A DNA stretch of 64,000 nucleotides from Oligoflexia bacterium (GTDB lineage: Bacteria; Bdellovibrionota; Bacteriovoracia; Bacteriovoracales; Bacteriovoracaceae): positions 185,596-249,595 of the forward strand of contig JADFZW010000004.1 of assembly GCA_015232355.1 (NCBI GenBank). Direction: 5' to 3'. Below are positions 16,914 through 25,863 of the stretch, piece after piece; the stretch's first letter is position 1, and each line of letters opens with the position of its first letter. The notes beneath the pieces were generated by a model. It saw nothing but the letters and a program-made list of their open reading frames with translations. It had not been told where the DNA came from and ran no database searches. Made by a program: the position numbers and the translations under genes.

Positions 16914-17555
16914 ATGAATGACATTAGACTTTGCTCTCTCTCCATTATTTTTTCCATCTTGCTTCACCTTTGTTGCTTTATGGTTTTTATTGTCATCAAA
17001 AACACCTCTACAAATAATAACAATATAACTTTAAATACAAACCTAAATTTAGATTCCATACCTATTTCTTTAGTTAAATCAATAAAACAAAAAAAAACTA
17101 TAGTCTCACATAAAATAAGTTTGAGTAAAGAAGAAAAGGTGAAACACCAAAGCATCCAGATTGATAATATGCCCACAGCTCCTATTCAACAAATTGCAAC
17201 TCAACAAAATCAGCAATCATCAATCTTACATAATTATTTTATTTCGATAAGAAATGTTATTGAACAAAAATTAAATGAAAATAGAAATTTATTTCACTCA
17301 TATGATAAAAATAAAATAGACCTTAAAATTAAACTTATAATTACAAAAACAAATACCCAGATCACAGATTTAAATTCAAGTTCAATAAAAGAGATTAAAC
17401 TTCTAAACAGTAATATCTATCCAAAATATTTTGATAACAAAATTATTAAGCTAATCTCTGAGATCAAAGATTATCCACCCTTCCCAGATGAAATCAAAGA
17501 AAATATCCTAAGTATCACTCTTCCAATAACTATATTCTTTATATATGCCCAATGA
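16914..17555 (+). CDS. TonB-like energy-transducing protein
   Basis: A 213-aa protein with an N-terminal membrane anchor (~8-27), a polar periplasmic linker and a C-terminal region containing YPPFPDEIKENILSITLPI. This resembles the TonB C-terminal motif (PPFPxxL then beta strand). It lacks the usual proline-rich spacer. It begins 18 bp after the BtuB-like gene and is the last gene of the riboswitch operon, so a dedicated TonB for this receptor is likely. ExbB/ExbD are not in the window. Confidence 0.7.
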   Translation: MNDIRLCSLSIIFSILLHLCCFMVFIVIKNTSTNNNNITLNTNLNLDSIPISLVKSIKQKKTIVSHKISLSKEEKVKHQSIQIDNMPTAPIQQIATQQNQQSSILHNYFISIRNVIEQKLNENRNLFHSYDKNKIDLKIKLIITKTNTQITDLNSSSIKEIKLLNSNIYPKYFDNKIIKLISEIKDYPPFPDEIKENILSITLPITIFFIYAQ

Positions 17556-17823
17556 AAGAGATTCACCCACTAAACAATAAAAGCACTAACTCATAAAATT
17601 GCTACTTCTATAGTATAAATAAAAATTCTTCTTACACTAACTATTTGAAAATAATAAATCACATCAATTCTCTTAGAAAAATTAAATTCATAGAATTTGA
17701 TTGTGCTAGGATTGTATCAGAAATCTAATCTAGATTGATATTTTAGATTGTAGATTGTGGATTGAGCATTAAGCATTTATTAATATTTTTTTTAAATATA
17801 ATTTGATAAAAAAGGAGTTTGTC
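17556..17823. other. Intergenic region before the LicD-like gene
   Basis: AT-rich. It contains several near-copies of TAGATTG between ~17727 and 17764, with an AATCTAGATT palindrome. No ORF with a ribosome-binding site and no clear terminator are visible. Confidence 0.5.
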
Positions 17824-19119
17824 ATGTTAAAAAAATGTTCTTTATTATTACTATTACTTATCATTGCAAATACAGGATGGTCATCAGAAGATATTACTAA
17901 AAAAGAAATTACGGCAGAAAAAATTCATAAAAAAGCACCAAATGAACATATACTTACTATTACTGATAAAGATGGTAATATTCTCGAAACTTATGATAGG
18001 AAAAAACTTTTGGAAGTAGCTGAAGAGGCCAGAGAGGAAATTAAAAAAGAGGATAAAAAGGATAAAGAAGATCAAGAAGTAAAGAAAATATCTACAGCAA
18101 AAAATAAATTCAATAGTGTTTGTGAAGGAGTTGCTAATTTTGTTAAAGATCCACTCAGTTCCATTCTTAGCGCTGTAGTGCTAAACATGGCCAAAAGTGA
18201 AGGTATTGGTATAAATTATAATGGCGATGATGGCAAGTTACAAGAAGGGAAAGATGAAAGCTCTATAGGGAATACACCTCAACGAAATATAAATATAATT
18301 TATTATATGGTGAATGCCATTGCAGAAGTATTTAAAAAACACAACATTCCATACGTTGGGGAAGGTGGAACTCTTATAGGTGCTATCAGACATGGTGGAA
18401 TTATTCCATGGGATGACGATGCTGACATTGAAATAAAACAAGAAGATTTTGGAACTGATAACATGACAACAAATCTAAAAATGTATGCACAAAGAAATAA
18501 CACAAATGTTGATAATAAACAAAAAGGTATTTATCGTCTGGAATCTGATTTCAATAAATATGGTTTAGGTATTCGTCCAACATATTTAGGAGCACAGATA
18601 TATTTGCTTCGAAATGAATTTCCTAATGTATTAGGTGGAAACAGATATAACCATCTTCCAATGCCCACTAAGTATACAAAACCTCTTGCTAAGATTATAC
18701 CAGATTTAAAAGAAGTTAATGAAAGTCGTGCAGGATTTTGGGATCCGTTTGTAGATATACTTCCTGTGAAAAAAAGAAACGATGGTAATTTTACTTACTC
18801 TTTTCAAACAGCAAGAGATTCATGGCCTAAGGCATACATGTCTGGAGATGCATTTACAAAAACTGTCTACGCAAAATTTGGCAGTGAAAAGCTTGCAATG
18901 CAAATGCCTCCGCTCAAAGAATCGATAAAAGTATTAATGAGAATCTATGGAGATAAAGTATTAGAGGAAGCATTTAAAACAGTATCACATATAACCTTAG
19001 AAGGAAGTAAGAGCGATACAAAATTTTTAATTAAGGAGTTCGAACCAGCACAATTTCCAAAAAGCTTAGAATTTGACAAAGAAGAATTTTTAAAGACTCC
19101 TCCTCCCGCCCATTATTAG
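17824..19119 (+). CDS. Exported LicD-family (fukutin-like) nucleotidyltransferase-fold protein
   Basis: 431 aa from the ATG at 17824, which has AAGGAG 6 nt upstream; the in-frame TTG at 17803 overlaps that site. A signal peptide (CSLLLLLLIIANTGWSS) is followed by a lysine/glutamate-rich linker. At ~170-205 is the LicD core YVGEGGTLIGAIRHGG, then IPWDDDADIEI, with the metal-binding aspartates intact. LicD enzymes move phosphocholine or similar groups onto glycans using cytoplasmic CDP-donors. An exported copy is therefore unexpected, and its donor is unknown. The gene stands alone between the B12 operon and a coiled-coil gene. Confidence 0.8.
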   Translation: MLKKCSLLLLLLIIANTGWSSEDITKKEITAEKIHKKAPNEHILTITDKDGNILETYDRKKLLEVAEEAREEIKKEDKKDKEDQEVKKISTAKNKFNSVCEGVANFVKDPLSSILSAVVLNMAKSEGIGINYNGDDGKLQEGKDESSIGNTPQRNINIIYYMVNAIAEVFKKHNIPYVGEGGTLIGAIRHGGIIPWDDDADIEIKQEDFGTDNMTTNLKMYAQRNNTNVDNKQKGIYRLESDFNKYGLGIRPTYLGAQIYLLRNEFPNVLGGNRYNHLPMPTKYTKPLAKIIPDLKEVNESRAGFWDPFVDILPVKKRNDGNFTYSFQTARDSWPKAYMSGDAFTKTVYAKFGSEKLAMQMPPLKESIKVLMRIYGDKVLEEAFKTVSHITLEGSKSDTKFLIKEFEPAQFPKSLEFDKEEFLKTPPPAHY

Positions 19120-19303
19120 ATGCTATATACTTCCTAATAATTTAAAAATAAATTTTGTTTATAAATGTATAACTATATAAAAAAACAAATATATTAAATA
19201 TTTTTATTTTATCTTTAACTCTTAAACCTAAATTCCCGCATAATTAAAATAATAAATTAATTTCATATACTAATTTTTTCTTTCAACAAAGGATGGATTA
19301 AGG

Positions 19304-21067
19304 ATGGGCACTCTAAGCAAAATGGCCATGATTTTAATATTAGTATTAGCATCAACATCAGCTATTACAATATCAACAACAACCTTTGCTGTTCAAACAC
19401 AGGTATTAAAGGAAAAGGAAAAGGAAACAAATGTTCTAAATGAGATTACTAAGATTTTCAATTCAATTAAAGATATTGAACGCGATTACGATCAGAAAAT
19501 AAGAATGCTCCAAATACAAGAGAGAGTAATTCAAAATAAAATAGATGGAATATCAAAGGAAAGAGATAAGCTAATTCAAAAGATTTCTGATCTAAATTTT
19601 ACTCAAGAATTAATTCAAAGAGAATTTGAATCATTAAGAGAAAACGAAATACATTGTTGCTCAAATGAAGAAAAAGAGTGGTCAAAGGAGCAAAAAAGAA
19701 TAATAAAAAATACAAACGAGATACGTTTGATTTTGTCGACAAAACTTCAAAATTTTGAAAATGATTTACAAATGAAATACCATAAAGAGATCGTTGACTC
19801 AAACAAAGAAATTCAAAAAATTCAAGAAGAGAGTTTTCATAAGATAGAATCATTAAACAAACAAGCTGTCACTCTACATTGGTTTTGGAATTTTTTAAAA
19901 TTAAAAAAAATCAATAATGAAAGTAAGAAGTTGATTATAGAAAAAATAAATAAAATTATGAAAGAAGATAAAAAAATCAGAGAAAAGCAAAAAGACCTCC
20001 AACTTTCTTTTTTAAAAGCAGAATTAGAAATAAAACAAAAAATCGAGTCATTAGAAACAGATGGCCAAAAAAAGTTAGAAGAAGGTGAAAGAAATATTCG
20101 TAAAAGAAAGGAAGAAAATAAGTCAAAGCTCTTTGCTATTGATAGTAACATGGACGCTAAGATCAATGAAATTATGTCTAAAATTAGAATAATTCAAAAT
20201 ACTGTAATGATAGATACAAGAAAGGATATTGAAATAGCTAATGATAAATTATTTGACAATAATCGCACAAAACTGGAATTACTAGAAGAAAAAGGAAAGA
20301 GAATGTCAGAATTAAATTCGAAATTAGACAATTCAATTAAGGAGGCAATTTTAAATTTAAATATCACTCCAAAAGAGCATAGGGATGATAAGACTTTTTC
20401 TACACTTGGAACATATTTATTATCAAATAATTTTGATAATAGCATTCCTATGTCTTTGTTATTTTCTTTAAATCTCTTCGATAAAACTAAAGGAATAAAA
20501 ATTTCATTAGATAATATTTCTGAAACCTCTGAATTAAAAAAGGAGAGGTTTCTTCGCTTTAATTTGTCTGTAGATACTTATAAAAAATTATTTGAAGATA
20601 ATATAACTTATCAATTAAATAATATTATCACTGAAGGAAATAACATAATAAATGTCTATGCAAAAAGTAATCGCAATGGATCACGTTTTGTATCTATTAT
20701 GATTCGAGCTAAAGGAGATACGGGGGTTGTACAAGTATACGAATTCTTAATCGATGATAAAGATTCATCAAATCATCATCATCATCAAAAAGTAATTAAA
20801 GATTTCACCTATAGGGTAATGAATGGATGGAATTCACTATTTAATAATCGTAAATATCCTTTTAAGAATATGAAAAAAATCGACGATGGCCTATTACTCT
20901 TAGATGAAACAAACAACGAATATCATCTTCGACCTATTAGCGAAATAGAGCTTAGAAAAACAATTGCCTCAAAAGAATTAATTTCCAACCTTATTGAACA
21001 AAATGGCGCTCAAGTAGTCAATCAACATGCAAAGAATGTTTATAAATCAATATTTAACAGATACTAG
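19304..21067 (+). CDS. Exported long coiled-coil protein of unknown function
   Basis: A 587-aa protein with a signal peptide (~1-30, ending TTTFA) and a Lys/Glu/Ile-rich heptad-like region from ~40 to ~355 interrupted by a short LHWFWNFLKLKK stretch. A C-terminal globular part of ~230 residues contains a four-His run after DDKDSS. No enzyme motif is recognised. The ATG at 19304 has AAAGGA about 10 nt upstream. It sits between the LicD-like gene and the pilus cluster. A periplasmic tether or surface structure is possible, but that is speculation. Confidence 0.65.
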   Translation: MGTLSKMAMILILVLASTSAITISTTTFAVQTQVLKEKEKETNVLNEITKIFNSIKDIERDYDQKIRMLQIQERVIQNKIDGISKERDKLIQKISDLNFTQELIQREFESLRENEIHCCSNEEKEWSKEQKRIIKNTNEIRLILSTKLQNFENDLQMKYHKEIVDSNKEIQKIQEESFHKIESLNKQAVTLHWFWNFLKLKKINNESKKLIIEKINKIMKEDKKIREKQKDLQLSFLKAELEIKQKIESLETDGQKKLEEGERNIRKRKEENKSKLFAIDSNMDAKINEIMSKIRIIQNTVMIDTRKDIEIANDKLFDNNRTKLELLEEKGKRMSELNSKLDNSIKEAILNLNITPKEHRDDKTFSTLGTYLLSNNFDNSIPMSLLFSLNLFDKTKGIKISLDNISETSELKKERFLRFNLSVDTYKKLFEDNITYQLNNIITEGNNIINVYAKSNRNGSRFVSIMIRAKGDTGVVQVYEFLIDDKDSSNHHHHQKVIKDFTYRVMNGWNSLFNNRKYPFKNMKKIDDGLLLLDETNNEYHLRPISEIELRKTIASKELISNLIEQNGAQVVNQHAKNVYKSIFNRY

Positions 21068-21280
21068 ACATGTTTAATCAACAAACAAATAACAGCTTTT
21101 GTTATGTAATAATAAAAACAAATTGAAAAAAATGCACATATATATATATTTGAGATTGTTTTTTAAAGTTATATACATGAAACCCGATAAAAATAAAGAG
21201 TTCCATTAATTTTTATTTATTTAAAATCTACTCAACTATTGAATTAACAAATTTGTTAATAAATACAAAATGGATTTTTT
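21068..21280. other. AT-rich leader of the pilus operon
   Basis: 213 bp with no ORF of note. It includes an alternating ATATATATATAT tract near 21137-21150. It presumably carries the promoter for the mshM-to-vWA gene set, but no convincing -35/-10 pair is singled out. Confidence 0.4.
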
Positions 21281-22147
21281 ATGTATAGTTCATTCTACAA
21301 CTTTAAAATTGATCCATTTTCAGAAACTCCGGATACGCGATTTTATTTTAAAAGTGGCAGTCATGTTGAAGCATTAAAAAAGATAATTGGCGCGATTGTA
21401 GATGGCAAAGGTTTTATTGAACTTACCGGAGGAGTTGGTACTGGCAAGACAATGTTAAGCAGATATATAATAAAAAATTTCGAAAATGTTATAAACTTTG
21501 CATTACTCTTACGTCCTCAATATGAGGATCAAAAAATCATTAATAGCATAATTGAGGAATTCGGACTTTTAAATAATGATCTCTATTGTAATGATAAAAC
21601 TGATCTTACAAAATTAATTCATTTTTTTTTGAATAGTGTAAAAGATGGAAAAAAAAATGTTATTCTAATCGATGAAGCACAAATCTTAACTCAAACAGCT
21701 CTTGAAACAATTCGCCTTATCAGCAATTTAGAATGTGAGACTAGTAAACTTGTTCAAATTATTCTTTTTGGTCAAGAAGAATTAGATAATAAATTACAAA
21801 GCTATTCTTTGCGGCAACTAAATCAGAGAATCTCAACTCGTATTCATTTGGATAACCTAAAATTAGATGAAACAATAAACTATATCTTATATAGAATTGA
21901 AATTGCAGAAGGTAGAAATTATATTGGTTTTTCAAAAAAATCTATGGAATACATTCATAAAGTTTCAAAAGGTATTCCAAGATTGATTAATCAATATTGT
22001 AATGCTGTTTTAAAAATATCTGAAAAAAATAAAATCCGATTTATTGAATTAGAATTGGTTAAAGATATTTTAAAAAATGACAATATATTAATAGATAAAT
22101 CAATATTTTTCAAACATTTTTCTTTTTTAAGAGATTTAAGAGTATGA
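21281..22147 (+). CDS. mshM: ExeA/MshM-type AAA ATPase of the pilus system
   Basis: A 288-aa cytoplasmic ATPase starting YSSFYNFKIDPFSETPDTRF, the conserved opening of the ExeA/MshM family. Walker A is GGVGTGKT at 50-57 and Walker B VILIDEAQ at ~126-133. Further C-terminal are QRISTRIHLDNL and GIPRLINQYCN. ExeA proteins help assemble secretins through peptidoglycan and MshM belongs to the MSHA pilus set; this shorter form lacks a peptidoglycan-binding domain. It is the first gene of the pilus operon and overlaps the TPR gene by 4 nt. Confidence 0.88.
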   Translation: MYSSFYNFKIDPFSETPDTRFYFKSGSHVEALKKIIGAIVDGKGFIELTGGVGTGKTMLSRYIIKNFENVINFALLLRPQYEDQKIINSIIEEFGLLNNDLYCNDKTDLTKLIHFFLNSVKDGKKNVILIDEAQILTQTALETIRLISNLECETSKLVQIILFGQEELDNKLQSYSLRQLNQRISTRIHLDNLKLDETINYILYRIEIAEGRNYIGFSKKSMEYIHKVSKGIPRLINQYCNAVLKISEKNKIRFIELELVKDILKNDNILIDKSIFFKHFSFLRDLRV

Positions 22148-22989
22148 GCGAAATTTTAAAAAAACTTGATCAAATTCAAAAAGAAAAAGAAAATGAGAAT
22201 AAAAGCATAGATGAAAATGAAAAGTATGAGTATAAGTATGAAAATATAAATGAAAATGAAAATAAAAATAAAAATGAGCAAAATACAAATAAACAAAAAT
22301 TAATAAATAAATTTTTACTTATTAAATTTATTTCTATAAATAAACAAAAATTAAAGATATTAATAACATGTTTAATTTGTGTATCATTTATTATTTGTTG
22401 TATACGTTTTTATTTATTTTTTTCTTCATCAAATAAATATAAGCAAACTACTAACAGCATTCAAAAACTATATAATGATAAAAAATATGTAAGAGAGGTA
22501 AATTCACAAGCAATAAATCATTTTAAAAATCACAATTATTATGCAGCAATCGGACTTTGGACACCACTCTTAAATGGCATTCATAGTCAGGATATTCAAA
22601 TCAATCTGGCACTAGCATACAAAGTTTTAAATGATCATAAAAGTTCCTTATCATTAATTAATAGTGTTTTAGAAAAAAATCCAAACAATACATTTGCTCT
22701 TAACAATAGAGGTATGATCTATCTTCATCAAAAAGATTTTTTAAATGCAGAAGTAGATTTTATTAAAGCATCTATTAACAACAATCAATTTTATGAACCG
22801 ATTTTTAATTTGGCCACATTATATGAATTGGAAGGAAGATTAGATAAGGCCATTGAAAATTATCAAAAATTTTTAAGTCTTAAAGGCAATACATTTAAAT
22901 CAGAACATCATGATATAGTAACTAAAATTGAAGCAAGATTAAAAAAATTAAATGTTCTTCTCTATTTTGAGGAAAAGAATGATCATTAA
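22144..22989 (+). CDS. TPR-repeat membrane protein, MshN-like
   Basis: A 281-aa protein. The N-terminal ~70 residues are a Glu/Asn/Lys-rich low-complexity stretch in the cytoplasm, followed by one transmembrane helix (~76-98). The periplasmic part has TPR-type repeats (~125-265) such as YAAIGLWTPLL, NPNNTFALNNRGMIYLHQKDF and PIFNLATLYELEGRLDKAIENYQKFL. Position between the MshM-like and PilM-like genes equals that of mshN in MSHA clusters. It overlaps the upstream gene by 4 nt and the next by 11 nt. Confidence 0.75.
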   Translation: MSEILKKLDQIQKEKENENKSIDENEKYEYKYENINENENKNKNEQNTNKQKLINKFLLIKFISINKQKLKILITCLICVSFIICCIRFYLFFSSSNKYKQTTNSIQKLYNDKKYVREVNSQAINHFKNHNYYAAIGLWTPLLNGIHSQDIQINLALAYKVLNDHKSSLSLINSVLEKNPNNTFALNNRGMIYLHQKDFLNAEVDFIKASINNNQFYEPIFNLATLYELEGRLDKAIENYQKFLSLKGNTFKSEHHDIVTKIEARLKKLNVLLYFEEKNDH

Positions 22990-24037
22990 TAAAAAAATAT
23001 TAGGTCTTGATTTAGGTAACAGAAATTTAAGAGGAACTCTTTTATATAAAGAAAATGATTCTATTATTTTGTACAAATATTTTTCACATGATTTAGCTTC
23101 TGGAAATGATCAATTCCCTGAAAAAAATGATCTTTTTGAAAATTTAAAGATTTGCTTAAACGTTCATGAACTTAATAAAAGCATAACAATACTTGGAATT
23201 GGAAATAATATGAGATCTTTAGATTTGCTTCAATTACCTATTATTCCAGAAGATGAATTAGATAGCGCAATAGAATCAGAATTAGAAAATAAATTACTCA
23301 CTAACCCTCAAAACCTTTGTTATGATTTTTATACAATAAGAAATACGCTACCTGAAACCTCAAATTATAATCAATTTAAATTATTTTATACAGAAAAAAA
23401 TATTATCTTCGAAATGATAAAATCTATTAAAAGTGTATCTTTGAAACCCATTGTTATCGATGCTGAAATTTTGGCACTTTCGACTATAGTTGTTTTCAAC
23501 AATTATGTAACTGAAAACAAATCACATATTATAATTGATATGGGGGAAAATCACACAACAATTGGATTACAAATAGGAGATCAATTAATTCATCATCACA
23601 CTCTAATTCATTCAATAGGATCAATCACAAAAAAATTAAATGATGATTTTGCAATTAAATACAAACAATCGGAATTATATAAAAAATTACTTAACAATGA
23701 TAATCCAAATGATAAAATTGAAAACATTAAAGCTCTTGAAACTCTTCAAAATACTTACGTTGAAATTTTAAATGAAATACAAATCAAAATCGATAGTTTC
23801 AGTTCATATTTTGAAAAATATCCATTAGATACAATATTTTTTTTTGGTGGTGGCCATGAATTAATTGATTGCTGTAAAATATTTAAAGAAAGATATAATG
23901 TAAATGTGATAACTCCCAATCCTTTTAAGAATATTAATATTCATCAATATTTAAAATATGCTCCAAACGATATCATTTTAAAAAGACCACACTCAATGGC
24001 AGTCGCTGTAGGTTTCGCGCTAAGAGGTCTTTTATGA
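22979..24037 (+). CDS. PilM/MshI-like actin-fold pilus assembly protein
   Basis: 352 aa from the ATG at 22979, which overlaps the TPR gene and has GAGGAAAAG just upstream. The N-terminal GLDLGNRNLRGTLL phosphate-1-like motif, the central IIIDMGENHTTIGLQIGD and the later IFFFGGGHELIDCC correspond to the actin/FtsA fold of PilM. It binds the cytoplasmic tail of the PilN-like partner encoded next, with 4-nt overlap. Confidence 0.82.
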   Translation: MIINKKILGLDLGNRNLRGTLLYKENDSIILYKYFSHDLASGNDQFPEKNDLFENLKICLNVHELNKSITILGIGNNMRSLDLLQLPIIPEDELDSAIESELENKLLTNPQNLCYDFYTIRNTLPETSNYNQFKLFYTEKNIIFEMIKSIKSVSLKPIVIDAEILALSTIVVFNNYVTENKSHIIIDMGENHTTIGLQIGDQLIHHHTLIHSIGSITKKLNDDFAIKYKQSELYKKLLNNDNPNDKIENIKALETLQNTYVEILNEIQIKIDSFSSYFEKYPLDTIFFFGGGHELIDCCKIFKERYNVNVITPNPFKNINIHQYLKYAPNDIILKRPHSMAVAVGFALRGLL

Positions 24038-24732
24038 AAATAGATAAAATTAATTTAATTTCATCAGAATTAAATAATGGAATGTTTATATCTTCAAGCG
24101 AACGATTAATAGCTTTTTTGTTTCTTATAGAGATCGTTTTCATCTTAATTCTCGCATCAGTTCAATATATAAAAAAAGAAAAACTTAATACTCAAATAAT
24201 ACAATTTAAAACTGAACTCTCTTCTTTAGAAATGAATTTTAAAAACATAACCCAAAAACAAATAATTCATGAAACTGAAGTTATAAAAAGTAATATTATT
24301 CATGAGGTCTTAGCAAACAAAAATAGATGGTCATTATATTTTAAAGAATTATCATTATTACTTCCTAAAAAAATATGGTTAACATTTCTTAAGATTGAGA
24401 AAAAAGATGATACACTTAATATCGATATAAAAGGAGAAGCAAATAGTCCTACTGAAATATCTGAGTTTTATCTTAGGTTATCAAGATCAGTATATTTTGA
24501 AAATATCGTTATCAAACAATCTGAATTATTTGAAAATTATACTCCACTATTATATAAATTCTTTTTTACAACAAATCCTGATACACAAGATGATTTAAAA
24601 GAAACTAAAGATGATGATGAAAATATCACAAAAAGTAAAACCGACAAAATTATTTCAGACCAAATAAAAAATATTCCACTGGAAAATAAAGATTTATTAA
24701 AAAATACATTATTAAAAACAGGAACAGAATGA
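24034..24732 (+). CDS. PilN-like inner-membrane pilus protein
   Basis: A 232-aa bitopic protein. A short cytoplasmic tail starting MKIDKINLISSELN takes the place of the PilM-binding INLL-type motif. One helix (~26-45), a coiled coil and a ferredoxin-like periplasmic domain with NRWSLYFKELSLLLPKKIWL follow, typical of PilN. The C-terminal ~45 residues are a charged Asp/Lys-rich tail. The 4-nt overlap with the PilM-like gene and the following PilO-like gene support the call. Confidence 0.78.
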   Translation: MKIDKINLISSELNNGMFISSSERLIAFLFLIEIVFILILASVQYIKKEKLNTQIIQFKTELSSLEMNFKNITQKQIIHETEVIKSNIIHEVLANKNRWSLYFKELSLLLPKKIWLTFLKIEKKDDTLNIDIKGEANSPTEISEFYLRLSRSVYFENIVIKQSELFENYTPLLYKFFFTTNPDTQDDLKETKDDDENITKSKTDKIISDQIKNIPLENKDLLKNTLLKTGTE

Positions 24733-24744
24733 AGTAACTTCGAA

Positions 24745-25359
24745 ATGAAAATAAAATTTAAAATTAACAAAAGAAAGCTAATCAAATTTTCTAAAATATT
24801 TTTAACTAGACAAACTATTATATCAATAGTCACAATGTTACTCCTAATGTTTTGGTTTATTAAAGATTGGTATTTAAAACAAAATATAGTCATAAGTACG
24901 CTTAATGCTGAAAAAATTGAATTATCAGTTAAAATTGAGTCTACTAAAAAAATGATTTACGAAATGGCCAAAAACAATTCAAAAAATCACGAAAATATAA
25001 CAGATAATAATAATACATTACTAGATAATCAAATAAAGATGTCACCTCGACGTCAAAACAAAATGGAGATACCTGATGCCATAGAACAAATAACAAAAAA
25101 CATACTACATAATAAAATGAAAATAAAAACAATCTCCTTGTTAACATACAAAAAAAATCTTTTTTTTAATGAATATCAATTACTCCTAGATATTAATTCA
25201 CCTTTCTTATCGATTGGTTATTTTCTTGAAAATATTGAAAATTCTAAAATGCCTCTTAATGTTAGCTCAATTCAAATCTCTCGTTTTCAAAATGAACTAC
25301 AAGATTGTAGAAGCAAAATTATCATAAATGGTCATATTGAAAATAAGGAGAAGATATAA
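24745..25359 (+). CDS. PilO/MshJ-like inner-membrane pilus protein
   Basis: A 204-aa bitopic protein. The helix at ~28-44 (IISIVTMLLLMFWFIKDW) is followed by a coiled coil and a small periplasmic domain with NEYQLLLDINSPFLSIGYFLENIE, the usual late PilO strand-helix. Identity is weak at sequence level and rests on size, topology and gene order (PilM, PilN, this, PilP, secretin). The next gene's ATG follows its stop directly. Confidence 0.7.
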   Translation: MKIKFKINKRKLIKFSKIFLTRQTIISIVTMLLLMFWFIKDWYLKQNIVISTLNAEKIELSVKIESTKKMIYEMAKNNSKNHENITDNNNTLLDNQIKMSPRRQNKMEIPDAIEQITKNILHNKMKIKTISLLTYKKNLFFNEYQLLLDINSPFLSIGYFLENIENSKMPLNVSSIQISRFQNELQDCRSKIIINGHIENKEKI

Positions 25360-25863
25360 ATGCTTTTAAATCATAAAATTTATACGATACACCGACTTAT
25401 GGTCTGGAAGGCCCTTACTATTTTTTTTGTTCTTATTACTTTTTCTGCTCATTGTACTGATAATCAAGAAATCGAAATTCTTTACGATTTCAATTCAACC
25501 TTTCTTAATGAAAATATTGAATATAAATGGGGATCTGATCCTTTTTTAAAAAATGCCGGATATTATCATAATAAAAATAAAAAACCACCTGCTCTCATTT
25601 TAAATGCCATTATTTTTGATGAAATTAATCCTCTTGCAATCATAAATGGGAAACTCGTAAGAAAAAATGAGTCTTTTAAAGGTCGTCGTATTAGAGAAAT
25701 TGGTGAAAATTATATTTTACTAGAGCAAGATAATTCTATTATTGAATTACAACTTCCTCCTAACGAATCAATCGAAGATAACAATTTAAGTACAAATAAT
25801 AGTAATGATAGAACTAACTCCAACAAGCAAAGAATTCTTGAGATAAAGGAAATTACAAAATGA
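25360..25863 (+). CDS. PilP/MshK-like periplasmic pilus protein
   Basis: A 167-aa protein with an N-terminal hydrophobic signal (~15-32). It has the motif RWGSDPF-like YKWGSDPFLKNAG and a beta-rich segment LILNAIIFDEINPLAIINGK then VRKNESFKGRRIREIGENYILLEQ. This is the pattern of GspC/PilP homology-region domains that contact the secretin. AAGGAG lies at the end of the previous gene. It overlaps the secretin gene by 4 nt. Confidence 0.72.
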   Translation: MLLNHKIYTIHRLMVWKALTIFFVLITFSAHCTDNQEIEILYDFNSTFLNENIEYKWGSDPFLKNAGYYHNKNKKPPALILNAIIFDEINPLAIINGKLVRKNESFKGRRIREIGENYILLEQDNSIIELQLPPNESIEDNNLSTNNSNDRTNSNKQRILEIKEITK

